Source: Pseudoxanthobacter soli DSM 19599 (GTDB lineage: Bacteria > Pseudomonadota > Alphaproteobacteria > Rhizobiales > Segnochrobactraceae). Taken from it: a DNA stretch of 63,204 nt. The DNA lies in NCBI GenBank assembly GCA_945898215.1, contig CAMDHY010000011.1:1-63204 (forward strand), in the 5' to 3' direction. How positions within the stretch are numbered: the first letter of the stretch is position 1; each line of letters opens with the position of its first letter. The notes under the pieces are model-generated. The model was not told the DNA's origin, did not search any database, and worked only from the letters and a program-made list of their open reading frames with translations. The translations under genes were made by a program, and so were the position numbers. Below, one piece after another: positions 18,330 to 33,922 of the stretch.

Positions 18330-19690
18330 CGCGACATCTCCCCCTCGAATTCGGCGACGAGCCCCGCTGCTGGGGCGGGACGGTAGCGGCGGCTGGCGAC
18401 CGCCTCGGATTTCATTGCGACCCGCACGGCCAGTGCGGCGGCGACCACGAACAGTGCCGCCTCGACGGCGAAGACCGCGCCGTAGGCGATCGCCGGCGAG
18501 CCGACGAGATGGCGGGCGAGGTCGACGGCGACGGTGCCGAGGAAGCCGCCGAGGCCGAAGGCGACCGCCTGGGCGGCGCCCCACAGGCCCATGCGCGTTC
18601 CCTGCCGGCCGCCCGAGCCGCTGCCGGCGAGCGCCATCATCGAGCCGATGGCGGCGACGGCGAAGACTCCGTTGCAGAAGCCGAGTCCGAAGACGGTCTC
18701 CTGCAGCGGGAAGGCCCCGCCGGCGGCGCCGCCGAGCGACAGGGCCGCGAGCGCGGCGGCCGAGCCGAGGCAGCCGACGACGATGAAGCCGCGCAGCAGC
18801 ATCTCGCTGCGACCGAGGCGGGTGCTGCCGACGAGCGCCACCAGGATCATGCCGGCGAGCACGCCACCGTTCTGCAGGCCGCCGAGGCGGGTCGATTCGC
18901 CCGGCGTCATGGCGAAGACGGTGCCGGCGAAGGGCTCGAGGACGAGGTCCTGGGCGCTGTAGGCGAGCATCGAGACGAAGATGAAGATGGTGAAGGCGCG
19001 CGCCTGCGGCTCGCTCCACACCGCCGCGAGCGTCCGCAGGAACGGCTCGGCCGGTGCCTTCGTGGGGGCAGCCCGCGGGGCGGCGGCGAGGCCGGCCTCG
19101 ACGCCCCACAGCGCCAGCATGGTGACGAGGAAGGCGATGACGCTGACGGTGCCGGTGACGGCGACGAGGCGCGCCGGCGTGAACGGATCGAGGAAGTGGC
19201 CGGCGGTGGTGGCGGTGATGGCGAAGCCGGCGATCATCATGATCCAGACGATCGTCGCGGCCGCCGCCCGCCGGCCGGTCTCGACACGCTCGGCCAGCAT
19301 GACGAGGAGCGAGGTGCCGGAGGCGCCGACGCCGATGCCGATGAGCAGGAAGGCCACGACCGCGAGCGCGATGCCGGCGGCGAGCACGGTGCCCATCAGC
19401 GCGGTGGCGACGGCGGCGAGCGCCCCGCCGGCGGCGAGCACCGCCATGCCGGCAATGATCCACGGGGTGCGCCGGCGGCTCTGGTCGGAGCCGTAGCCCC
19501 AGCGCGGCCTCAGCATCTGCAGGCCGTAGTGCAGGCCGACCAGGATGCCCGGCAGCATCGCCGGCAGGGCGAGTTCCACCACCATGACGCGGTTGAGCGT
19601 CGATGTGGTCAGCACGACGATCGCGCCGAGCGAGGTCTGCACCAGCCCGAGGCGGACGATGCCGATCCAGCCGAGGGTGGCGCCCGACAT
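18326..19690 (-). CDS. PucC-family MFS protein between bchG and bchP
   Basis: A 454-residue membrane protein with 12 helices. It belongs to the PucC/LhaA group (STLNRVMVVELALPAMLPGILVGLHYGLQMLRPRWGYGSDQSRRRTPWI, here split: TLNRVMVVEL and GYGSDQSRRRTPWI are the key stretches). The position between bchG and bchP matches the conserved orf428/bch2 gene of purple bacteria. A likely role is delivery of bacteriochlorophyll to light-harvesting proteins. ATG 19690 overlaps the bchG stop by one base (TGATG). Confidence 0.88.
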   Translation of the reverse strand: MSGATLGWIGIVRLGLVQTSLGAIVVLTTSTLNRVMVVELALPAMLPGILVGLHYGLQMLRPRWGYGSDQSRRRTPWIIAGMAVLAAGGALAAVATALMGTVLAAGIALAVVAFLLIGIGVGASGTSLLVMLAERVETGRRAAAATIVWIMMIAGFAITATTAGHFLDPFTPARLVAVTGTVSVIAFLVTMLALWGVEAGLAAAPRAAPTKAPAEPFLRTLAAVWSEPQARAFTIFIFVSMLAYSAQDLVLEPFAGTVFAMTPGESTRLGGLQNGGVLAGMILVALVGSTRLGRSEMLLRGFIVVGCLGSAAALAALSLGGAAGGAFPLQETVFGLGFCNGVFAVAAIGSMMALAGSGSGGRQGTRMGLWGAAQAVAFGLGGFLGTVAVDLARHLVGSPAIAYGAVFAVEAALFVVAAALAVRVAMKSEAVASRRYRPAPAAGLVAEFEGEMSR

Positions 19691-20568
19691 CAGCCGGCTC
19701 CGAGCGAGCGGATGGCGATGGCGGAGACGAGCATGCCGAGCACGTAGAGCGTGGTGCCGGTGGCGTTGTACCAGGCGGCCTTGCCGTTCGGGTCGGCGAG
19801 CAGGCGGCCCATCAGCAGCACCTGAGACAGCAGCAGCACAGCGACGATGGCGCCGAACAGCGGCTTGCCCCAGGCGATCAGCAGCGCGACGACGACGATC
19901 TGCGGTACCGCCATGACGAGGCAGGCGAAGCGGGCCGCGCGGTCGACGCCGAGTTGCACCGGCAGCGAGCGGATTCCCATGCGGATGTCGCCCTCCACCG
20001 CCTTGAAGTCGTTGAGCGTCATGATGCCGTGGGCGCCGATCGAATAGAGCGCGGCGAGCGCGATGATGTAGCCGTTCGGCATCGTCGCCGACATCACCGC
20101 GGCGCCGACGAACCACGGCAGGCCCTCGTAGCAGAGGCCGACGGCGGCGTTGCCCCACCAGCCGTTCAGCTTCAGGCGGAAGGGCGGCGCGCTGTAGGCC
20201 CAGGCCAGCACCAGGCCGACGATCGCGGCCGCGACGACGAACGGCCCGAGCGGGATCGCCACTGCGATCGACAGCGCCGTCCACAGGAGGGCGATGTAGA
20301 GCCCCCAGCGGCCGGGGATGCGACCCGAGGGGATCGGCCGGTTCGGCTCGTTGATCGCGTCGACGTGGCGGTCGAACCAGTCGTTTGCCGCCTGGCTGGT
20401 GGCGCAGACGAGAGGACCGGACAGCAGCACGCCGGCGAACACCGTCGGCCAGTGGTCGGCGAAGGAGCCGCCGGAGGACACCACCCCGCACCCGAACGCC
20501 CACATCGGCGCGAACCAGGTGATCGGCTTCAGGAGTTCGACGACGGCAGGGACGGACGGTGCGCTCAT
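19690..20568 (-). CDS. bchG: Bacteriochlorophyll synthase BchG
   Basis: A 292-residue UbiA-type prenyltransferase that attaches the C20 alcohol to bacteriochlorophyllide. First Asp-rich motif in QAANDWFDRHVDAINEPNRPIPSGRIPGR; second in IGAHGIMTLNDFKAVEGDIRMG (both lie in cytoplasmic loops). Around eight membrane helices. It is the first gene of the minus-strand operon bchG-PucC-bchP-tspO and has a perfect PpsR site 31 bases upstream of its ATG. Confidence 0.95.
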   Translation of the reverse strand: MSAPSVPAVVELLKPITWFAPMWAFGCGVVSSGGSFADHWPTVFAGVLLSGPLVCATSQAANDWFDRHVDAINEPNRPIPSGRIPGRWGLYIALLWTALSIAVAIPLGPFVVAAAIVGLVLAWAYSAPPFRLKLNGWWGNAAVGLCYEGLPWFVGAAVMSATMPNGYIIALAALYSIGAHGIMTLNDFKAVEGDIRMGIRSLPVQLGVDRAARFACLVMAVPQIVVVALLIAWGKPLFGAIVAVLLLSQVLLMGRLLADPNGKAAWYNATGTTLYVLGMLVSAIAIRSLGAG

Positions 20569-20598
20569 GCCCGCGAGAGTAAATGCGACACTTGCGAC

Positions 20599-20616
20599 TG
20601 TCTATTCAAATTGACA
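20599..20616. promoter_or_regulatory. PpsR/CrtJ site upstream of bchG
   Basis: TGTCTATTCAAATTGACA is an exact TGT-N12-ACA match, in a locally AT-rich patch 31 bases before the bchG start. It is nearly palindromic (TGTC...GACA). Only one good copy is seen here. It predicts PpsR repression of the bchG operon in oxygen. Confidence 0.8.
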
Positions 20617-20799
20617 GACGAAACGAGCCTTCGGCTGTTCCAGATCGCGGGGTCGTGCGCGTCGGCGGCGCGCAGCGGACGTCCCGCGCCGGCCCCGCGC
20701 GCAGGGCCTCTCACGCCGGGCTCTCTCGTGCGACGACGCTCGCGTGACGACAAGCACACGAGGTCAGCGGGCGGACCCGGGGCTGGCTGGACGGGAAGG

Positions 20800-20818
20800 C
20801 GGCGGCCGCGGGCCGCCG
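20800..20818 (-). terminator. Candidate terminator hairpin after ppsR
   Basis: CGGCGGCC - GCG - GGCCGCCG, an 8-bp perfect stem with a 3-base loop, starts 8 bases beyond the ppsR stop. On the - strand it is followed only by CCTTCCC, not a true U-run, so it may slow rather than fully stop transcription. The rest of the 257-base gap before bchG holds no gene. Confidence 0.4.
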
Positions 20819-20825
20819 GGGATGC

Positions 20826-22286
20826 TCAGGCGTCGTTGTCGGACGCGTCGTCGTCGATGTCGCCGATGCCGTAGCGGCGGAGCTTCGCATAGAGGCTCTG
20901 GCGGCTGAGACCGAGGATCTGGGCGGCGGAGGCGCGGTTGTCCGAGGTGAGCTTCAGTGCCGCCTCGATGCACATCTGCTCGATCATGTCGCTGGTCTCG
21001 CGGACGAGCTCCTTCAGCGGCACGCGGCCGACGCGCTCGGTGATGTTGGCGACCGAGGGCAGCCGCGTCTCGCCACCGTCCTGCGTCTGCGGCACCGGGC
21101 GGCGCCCGACCGTGCGCAGGATCAGGCCGGCACACGGCTGCTGCTGGTGGGGCACGGACACCGCCGTCACCTCCACCTCGTCGTGACCGCCGTACTCGCC
21201 GCGCACGATCGTCGCGAAGTCGCGCAGGGAGCCGTGCTCGCGCAGATTGGAGGCGAGGATGCGCACGTCGACGCCGGGACGTCCGAGCCAGCGGTCGAGC
21301 GGCTGGCCGCGCGCCTGCTCGAGCGAGCCGAGCTCGACGAGCTCGAGGAAGGAGGCGTTGGCGTCGAGGATGCGCTGGCTGTCATCGACGATGACGAGGG
21401 CCTCGGGCATGCCCATGGCGATCTCGTAGGCCTGGGCGCGGCGGACCTGGGCCGGATCGGCGGGCGGCTCGGCGTCCGGGTGCGACAGCCGCACCAGCAG
21501 GTGCGCGGCGCCCTCGTGGCGGAACAGCGAGATGCCGATGCGGATGTCGGCGTCGCTGCCGGCGATGCGCACCAGCGTATCGTCGGCGCGGCCGACCATG
21601 CCCGCCTTGTTGACGAGGGCCTGCACCACCGCCGCGCTGGCCGGCTCGAACAGGTCGATCGCATTGCGGCCGGCGAGCTTCGCCGCGGTGCTGCCGGTCA
21701 GGCGTCCGGCGGCGGGATTGGCCTCGACGATGCGGCCGCTCGCCGCCTCGACGATGAGGATCGGCTCGGAGACGAGCTGGAACAGCAGGCGGTAGCGCGT
21801 CTCGGTGTTGCGCAAGCGCCCGTACTCGCGCTCCATGGCGCGCTGCGCCTCGACGAGGCGCTGCTGCAGCGTCCAGGTCGGTCGCAGGTCGCGGCCAAGG
21901 GCGACCACCGGTCCGTCGGGACCGAGTGCCACGGCCGAACAGCGAATCGGGATGTCGCCACCGTCGGCGGAGGTCTGGTTGATCTCGCGCCAGGCCGGAG
22001 CACGCTGCGCGGCGGCGTCCTGGAGGAGCTGCTCGACCTTCGACTTGCTCTCGATGGTGACGGTCTCAACCCAGGGCCGACCGACCCATTCGCGGCGGCC
22101 AATCGGGGCGCCGGCATCCTCCTCGGTGAAGGCGAGGTCGCGGATGACGCCGTCGCGGTCGAGGAGAAAGGCGACGTCGGCGGCGACACCGATCAGCTTG
22201 GCGGCCGAAGAAGCGTCGAGGGCTTCGAGCCACGTCTCCGTGGCGGCGAATTCATTTGGGCGCCGAGCTGAGACCGAAGCCTCCAT
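20826..22286 (-). CDS. ppsR: PpsR/CrtJ redox-responsive repressor of photosynthesis genes
   Basis: A 486-residue regulator with the PpsR layout: an N-terminal PAS-like region, a Gln-rich linker (WTLQQRLVEAQRAMERE), two further PAS domains (VSEPILIVEAASGRIVEANPAAG; PEALVIVDDSQRILDANASF), and a C-terminal Fis-type helix-turn-helix (NRASAAQILGLSRQSLYAKL, about 450-469). A Cys sits just before the HTH (IEQMCIEAAL, residue 439), the place of the redox-active Cys of the Rhodobacter protein, and another at about 385 (QPCAGLIL). It is probably co-transcribed with ppaA, 27 bases upstream. Confidence 0.95.
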   Translation of the reverse strand: MEASVSARRPNEFAATETWLEALDASSAAKLIGVAADVAFLLDRDGVIRDLAFTEEDAGAPIGRREWVGRPWVETVTIESKSKVEQLLQDAAAQRAPAWREINQTSADGGDIPIRCSAVALGPDGPVVALGRDLRPTWTLQQRLVEAQRAMEREYGRLRNTETRYRLLFQLVSEPILIVEAASGRIVEANPAAGRLTGSTAAKLAGRNAIDLFEPASAAVVQALVNKAGMVGRADDTLVRIAGSDADIRIGISLFRHEGAAHLLVRLSHPDAEPPADPAQVRRAQAYEIAMGMPEALVIVDDSQRILDANASFLELVELGSLEQARGQPLDRWLGRPGVDVRILASNLREHGSLRDFATIVRGEYGGHDEVEVTAVSVPHQQQPCAGLILRTVGRRPVPQTQDGGETRLPSVANITERVGRVPLKELVRETSDMIEQMCIEAALKLTSDNRASAAQILGLSRQSLYAKLRRYGIGDIDDDASDNDA

Positions 22287-22313
22287 GGCCGAGCCAACCC
22301 CTCACATAGCGAT

Positions 22314-23246
22314 CTAGCCAGACCGACGGTCGCCCGCATGGCGCATGTCGCCCACCAGCCGGTGTGTCTGAACGATCGCCTCCCGTCCGTCAACCGCGGT
22401 CGCGTCCGCACCGACGGCGAATGCAAGCTCAGGGTCAGACCCGAAGGCTCGTCCGCCGACGAGGATGGCGATATCCGGATTGCGGGACGAGCGACGCATC
22501 TCGCTGATCAGGGCCCGCAGGGCGTCTTGTGAGAAGCTGCAGCTGACAGAGATCCCGGCGGCGCAGAACCACTCCCGCGACACGGCCGTGCAGATTTCCT
22601 TGTCACCGCCGGGCATCAGCAGAAGCGTGTCCCAGCCGCCGCGGCGATAGAATTCCTCGAGCATCAGCAGGCCGAAGCTGTGCTGTTCTCCCGGGATCGC
22701 CGTCAGCAGAACGCTGGAGGCGCTCGGAATCGGCTCCGGCTCATCGTCGAAGACGGTGCTCAGCTGCCGGAGAACCTGCTGCAGACGGCACAGGCCGAGA
22801 GTGACCTCGGAAAACGAGCAGCGATCATCCGTCCACATCTCGCCAAGGAGACGGGCCGTGGGCGCGAGCAGGTCGAGGAAGATAGTCTCGAGGCCGACGC
22901 CGCGCGCCCGCATGGACGACACGAAGGCATAGGCCGCCGGAGCCTCGTCGAGCAGCACGATCTGCGCCAGGATCGCCACCTCCGTCTCCAGACGGGGCGT
23001 CGTCGCCAGCCGCGGGATCGACGTATTCGGCCGCGTATGCGTCCTGGTCGTCCGCGACGAGATCAGCAGCCGCGGAATCACTTCCGCCTCGATCGTATAG
23101 ATCGTGTCGGCGATGCCGGAATGTCGGGTGTCGTTTGAAAAGATCAGGCCGGGATGTGTCGGGCGGCGGCTCTGCTGGTCGTCGCTACACTCGCCGGTGC
23201 CGTCGAGACTGAAGCTAGGCCTGGTGACATTGTCCATGTGCGGCAT
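22314..23246 (-). CDS. ppaA: PpaA/AerR B12-binding antirepressor
   Basis: A regulator of about 310 residues with a helical N-terminal half and a B12-binding Rossmann-like C-terminal domain: LLTAIPGEQHSFGLLMLEEF carries the His (about 189) expected to ligate cobalamin in place of the DxHxxG motif, then GWDTLLLMPGGD and PDIAILVGGRAF. In Rhodobacter such proteins bind cobalamin and relieve PpsR repression. ATG 23246 is chosen because AAAGGTG lies 5-6 bases before it; GTG 23255 would overlap that RBS. It lies upstream of ppsR and diverges from bchF. Confidence 0.9.
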   Translation of the reverse strand: MPHMDNVTRPSFSLDGTGECSDDQQSRRPTHPGLIFSNDTRHSGIADTIYTIEAEVIPRLLISSRTTRTHTRPNTSIPRLATTPRLETEVAILAQIVLLDEAPAAYAFVSSMRARGVGLETIFLDLLAPTARLLGEMWTDDRCSFSEVTLGLCRLQQVLRQLSTVFDDEPEPIPSASSVLLTAIPGEQHSFGLLMLEEFYRRGGWDTLLLMPGGDKEICTAVSREWFCAAGISVSCSFSQDALRALISEMRRSSRNPDIAILVGGRAFGSDPELAFAVGADATAVDGREAIVQTHRLVGDMRHAGDRRSG

Positions 23247-23317
23247 GGGGGTCACCTTTCGTCTTATGCGACCGTTGGTCGCTCCCCGCCTCTAAAGAAC
23301 ACACCGCAGTCCGGTCA

Positions 23318-23335
23318 GTGTCAATCAGAATTGTC
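23318..23335. promoter_or_regulatory. Degenerate PpsR-like site near ppaA
   Basis: On the - strand this reads TGACAATTCTGATTGACA: TGA-N12-ACA, one base off the TGT-N12-ACA consensus, and its right half is a TTGACA -35 pointing towards ppaA. It lies 72 bases upstream of the ppaA start. Confidence 0.45.
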
Positions 23336-23495
23336 AGTGTTCCAGAAAAGACATCACTGCACTGCACTGCAACAACGATCGCTGCGGTGCAAAAGAGCCG
23401 GGGCGCCCTGAAGCGATGGAGACGACCTCCGCTTCGTGGGGCGACCGATCCGGTACCGTGCGTCTCCCAAAGAGAGAAGCACCGCGCGCGAGATC

Positions 23496-23529
23496 TGTAA
23501 ATCGAAATTTACGTCCAATTTGATTGACA
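23496..23529. promoter_or_regulatory. Paired degenerate PpsR sites and promoter of bchF
   Basis: TGTAAATCGAAATTTACG (23496-23513) and CGTCCAATTTGATTGACA (23512-23529) each match TGT-N12-ACA except for one base and overlap by two bases. The right end is TTGACA (23524-23529), a perfect -35, with TCTAGC (23546-23551) as weak -10, 30 bases before the bchF start. The rest of the 335-base ppaA-bchF gap holds no gene. Confidence 0.55.
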
Positions 23530-23550
23530 CACCCCGTGGACCGGTTCTAG

Positions 23551-25404
<1,854 letters not shown>

Positions 25405-25407
25405 CCG

Positions 25408-27010
25408 ATGCAGCTCACGGTCTGGACCTACGAGGGCCCCCCGCACGTCGGCGCGATGCGCGTCGCCACCGCCATGCGCGGCCTGCACTACGTGCTGCAC
25501 GCCCCGCAGGGCGACACCTACGCCGACCTCCTGTTCACCATGATCGAGCGGCGCGCCGAGCGCCCGCCAGTCACCTACACGACCTTCCAGGCCCGCGATC
25601 TCGGCGGCGACACCGCCGAACTGTTCAAGGTGGCGATGCGCGACGCCTACCAGCGCCACGCCCCGCAAGCGATGATCGTCGGCGCCTCCTGCACGGCCGA
25701 GCTCATCCAGGACGATCCGGGCGGCCTCGCGCGCGCCCTCGACCTGCCGATCCCGGTGATCCCGCTCGAGCTGCCGTCCTACCAGAAGAAGGAAAACTGG
25801 GGAGCGGCCGAGACCTTCTACCGGATCGTTCGGACGCTCGCCGGTCCGTCCGCGCCGGCCCCCGGCACGGAGCGTTCGCCGCGCGCCGCCGGAGCCCGGC
25901 CGCGCTGCAACCTGCTCGGGGCTACCGCCCTCGGCTTCCGCCACCGCGACGACGTCAAGGAAGTGACGGCACTCCTCGCGTCCCTCGGCGTCGCTGTCGC
26001 CGTCTGCGCGCCGCTCGGCGCGACGCCGTCCGACATCGCCCGTCTCGGCGAGGCCGACTTCAACGTCGTGCTCTATCCGGAGACGGCGCTCACCGCCGCC
26101 ACTTGGCTGAAGCGCACCTTCGGACAGCCGATGGTGACGACGGTGCCGATCGGCGTCGGCGCCACGCGCGACTTCATCGCCGAGGTCGGCCGCGTCGCCG
26201 GCGTCGACGTCTCGGCGGTGCTCGCCGCCGAGGGCTCGCGGCTTCCCTGGTACTCGCGCTCGGTCGATTCGACCTACCTCACCGGCAAGCGCGTCTTCGT
26301 CTTCGGCGACGCCACCCACGCGGTGGCGGCGGCGCGGGTGGCGGCGAAGGAGCTCGGCTTCCAGGTCGTCGGCATCGGCACCTACGCCCGCGAGTTCGCC
26401 CGCGAGGTCCGCGAGGCGGCGAAGGAATACGGCGTCGAGGCGCTGATCACCGACGACTATCTCGAGGTCGAGGCGAAGGTCGCCGAACTGCACCCCGAGC
26501 TCGTGCTCGGCACGCAGATGGAGCGCCACATCGCCAAGCGCCTGGGCATCCCGTGCGCGGTGATCTCCGCGCCGGTGCACGTCCAGGACTTCCCGGCGCG
26601 CTCCTCGCCGCAGATGGGCTTCGAGGGCGCGAACGTCCTGTTCGACACCTTCGTGCACCCGCTGATGATGGGCCTCGAGGAACATCTGCTGGCGATGTTC
26701 CGCGACGACTTCGAGTTCGCCGACGGCGCGGCCCCCTCGCACCTCGGCTCCCACCTCGCCACGCCGATGCCGGCCGCGGCGCCGGAGCCGGAGCCGGTGA
26801 TGGAAGCCGCGGTCGCCGCGGCCCCCGCGCCGGCGGCGGGCGTCGCCGCCGCGCCGGCCGCCGCCGCACCGTCCACGGTATCCTGGGCCAGCGAGGCCGA
26901 GCAGGAACTGAAGAAGATCCCGTTCTTCGTGCGCGGAAAAGCACGCCGCAACACCGAACTCTTCGCCCGTGAGACGGGCGTCGCTGTCGTCACCCTGGAG
27001 ACGCTATACG

Positions 27011-27036
<26 letters not shown>
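25408..27036 (+). CDS. bchB: Dark-operative protochlorophyllide reductase subunit B
   Basis: A 542-residue NifK-like partner of BchN. Asp36 ([10 protein letters not shown]) is the unusual Asp ligand of the NB cluster, and Cys95 (GASCTAEL) is in its expected place. Ala/Pro-rich linker around 450-490 joins the core to the C-terminal PCP_red domain ([20 protein letters not shown]). The last 26 bases overlap the start of bchH. Confidence 0.96.
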
Positions 27037-31704
<4,668 letters not shown>

Positions 31705-31715
31705 GAGGGCGACCG

Positions 31716-32417
31716 ATGACATCCGCCACCTACCGGGAGCGCCTCAGCCGCGTCGAGACCTACTTCGACCGCACCGCGGTCGAGGCGTGGTCGCGCCTCA
31801 CCTCCGACGCCCCCGTCGGCCGCATCCGCGCCACCGTGCGCGCCGGCCGAGACGCCATGCGGGCGACGCTGCTGTCGCGCCTGCCGGCCGACCTCACCGG
31901 GCGCCGCCTGCTCGACGCCGGCTGCGGCACCGGCTCGCTCGCCGTCGAGGCGGCCCGCCGCGGCGCCGACGTGCTCGCCGTCGACGTCTCGCCGACGCTC
32001 GTCGGCCTCGCCCGTGAGCGCCTGCCGCGCGACCTCGGCGCCGGCTCGATCGACTTCCGCGTCGGCGACATGCTCGACCCGGCCTTCGGCCAGTTCGATC
32101 ACGCCGTGACGATGGACTGCCTGATCCACTACCGCCTGTCCGATACCCTCGACGCGCTGGCGGCGCTCGCCGAGCGCACCTCGACGTCGGTGCTGTTCAC
32201 GTTCGCGCCGCGCACGCCGCTGCTGGCCACCATGCACGCCGTCGGCGGCTTCTTCCCGCGCAGCGACCGGGCGCCTTCCATCGAGCCGGTGGCCGAGCGG
32301 GCGCTCCGCCGCGGCATCGCCTCGACCGCCGGCCTCGCCGGCTGGCGGCCCGCCGCCACCGCCCGCATCTCGCGGGGCTTCTACATCTCCCAGGCGATGG
32401 AGCTCGTCCGGTCGTGA
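31716..32417 (+). CDS. bchM: Mg-protoporphyrin IX O-methyltransferase
   Basis: A 233-residue SAM methyltransferase; motif I is LLDAGCGTGSLAVEAARRGA, with an acidic residue at the end of strand 2 (VLAVDVSP). BchM-specific wording at the N terminus is RVETYFDRTAVEAW and near the C terminus SRGFYISQAMELVR. It makes the methyl ester used by AcsF. Its stop overlaps the GTG start of lhaA. Confidence 0.95.
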   Translation: MTSATYRERLSRVETYFDRTAVEAWSRLTSDAPVGRIRATVRAGRDAMRATLLSRLPADLTGRRLLDAGCGTGSLAVEAARRGADVLAVDVSPTLVGLARERLPRDLGAGSIDFRVGDMLDPAFGQFDHAVTMDCLIHYRLSDTLDALAALAERTSTSVLFTFAPRTPLLATMHAVGGFFPRSDRAPSIEPVAERALRRGIASTAGLAGWRPAATARISRGFYISQAMELVRS

Positions 32418-33889
32418 AGCGCGCCGCTGCACCTGCCGCCAATCCTGCCGCCCGCGCGGGCTTGTCTCCAATGACGTGGGCGGCGGTGTGGATGCGGCTC
32501 GGCCGGCGCTTCCTGCCGTTCTCCGACGCCGTCTCCACCGAGCTGCCGCTCGGCCGGCTCCTGCGCCTGTCGCTGTTCCAGGTCTCCGTCGGCATGGCGA
32601 CGGTGCTGCTCGTCGGCACGCTCAACCGGGTGATGATCGTCGAGCTCTCGGTGTCGGCGTCGCTCGTCGCCGTGATGGTGTCGCTGCCGCTCGTCTTCGC
32701 GCCGTTCCGGGCGCTGCTCGGCTTCCGCTCCGACCACCACCGCTCGGCGCTCGGCTGGAAGCGGGTGCCCTACATCTGGTTCGGCACGCTGCTGCAGTTC
32801 GGCGGCTTCGCCATCATGCCGTTCGCGCTCCTGGTGCTGTCGGGCACCGGCACCAACGGGCCGGTGTGGGCGGGCCAACTCGGCGCAGCCCTCGCCTTCC
32901 TGATGGTCGGCGCTGGCCTGCAGACGACGCAGACCGCCGGCCTCGCGCTCGCCACCGACCTCGCCCCGCCGGACACCCGGCCGAGCGTGGTGGCGATGAT
33001 GTACGTGGCGCTGCTCGTCGGCACCGTGGCGAGCGCCTTCGTCTTCTCGGCGCTGCTGCAGGACTACAGCCCGAAGCGGCTGATCCAGGTGATCCAGGGG
33101 GCGGCGGTGCTCACCGTCGTTCTCAACGTCATCGCGCTCTGGAAGCAGGAGGCGCGCAACCCGGCGGCGACCCGCTCCGACACGCCGCGCCCGGCCTTCG
33201 GGGAAGCCTTCCGCGCCTTCCTGCAGCGCACCGGCGCCACCCGCTTCCTCGTCGCGGTGGGCCTCGGCACGGCGGCCTTCACCATGCAGGACGTGGTGCT
33301 CGAGCCCTATGGCGGCGAGATCCTGGGGCTCGGGGTCGGAGACACCTCGGCGCTGTCGGCGCTGCTCGCCGGCGGCGCTCTCGCAGGCTTCGTCGTCGCC
33401 GCCCGGATGCTGGTGCACGGCGCCGACCCCTACCGGGTCGCCGCCTACGGGGCGCTCGCCGGGCTGCCGGCCTTCGTGCTCGTCTCGCTGTCGGCGCCCT
33501 TCGAGTCGGCCGGCCTGTTCCGCATCGGCATCGGCCTCGTCGGCTTCGGCGGCGGCCTGTTCGCCGTTGGCACGCTGACGGTCGCGATGGGCCTCGACGA
33601 GGGCCGCGCATCCGGCCTCGCCCTCGGCGCCTGGGGCGCCGTGCAGGCGACGGCGGCCGGCCTCGGCATTGCAGCGGGCGGCATCATTCGTGACGGCGTC
33701 GGCTCCCTCGCCGCCGCCGGCCAGCTCGGCCCGACGATGGCGGGCCCCGCCGTCGGCTACGGCGCCGTCTACCAGATCGAGATCCTGCTCCTGTTCGCCA
33801 CGCTGGTGGCGATCGGTCCGCTCGTGCGCCACGCGCGCACGCTCCGCCTGCAATCGTCGCGCTTCGGCCTGTCCGAGCTTCCCGGCTGA
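32414..33889 (+). CDS. lhaA: LH1 assembly protein LhaA (PucC family)
   Basis: A 491-residue, 12-helix protein; LFQVSVGMATVLLVGTLNRVM, FRALLGFRSDHHRSALGWKRVPYIW (key part GFRSDHHRSALGWKRVPY) and MQDVVLEPYGGEILGLGVGDT mark the PucC/LhaA family. It is needed for LH1 assembly in Rhodobacter and lies, as usual, between bchM and puhA. A second family member is at 18326. Confidence 0.94.
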   Translation: MKRAAAPAANPAARAGLSPMTWAAVWMRLGRRFLPFSDAVSTELPLGRLLRLSLFQVSVGMATVLLVGTLNRVMIVELSVSASLVAVMVSLPLVFAPFRALLGFRSDHHRSALGWKRVPYIWFGTLLQFGGFAIMPFALLVLSGTGTNGPVWAGQLGAALAFLMVGAGLQTTQTAGLALATDLAPPDTRPSVVAMMYVALLVGTVASAFVFSALLQDYSPKRLIQVIQGAAVLTVVLNVIALWKQEARNPAATRSDTPRPAFGEAFRAFLQRTGATRFLVAVGLGTAAFTMQDVVLEPYGGEILGLGVGDTSALSALLAGGALAGFVVAARMLVHGADPYRVAAYGALAGLPAFVLVSLSAPFESAGLFRIGIGLVGFGGGLFAVGTLTVAMGLDEGRASGLALGAWGAVQATAAGLGIAAGGIIRDGVGSLAAAGQLGPTMAGPAVGYGAVYQIEILLLFATLVAIGPLVRHARTLRLQSSRFGLSELPG

Positions 33890-33922
33890 GCCGGGTACAC
33901 AAGGAAAGAAGAGGAGGTCGCC

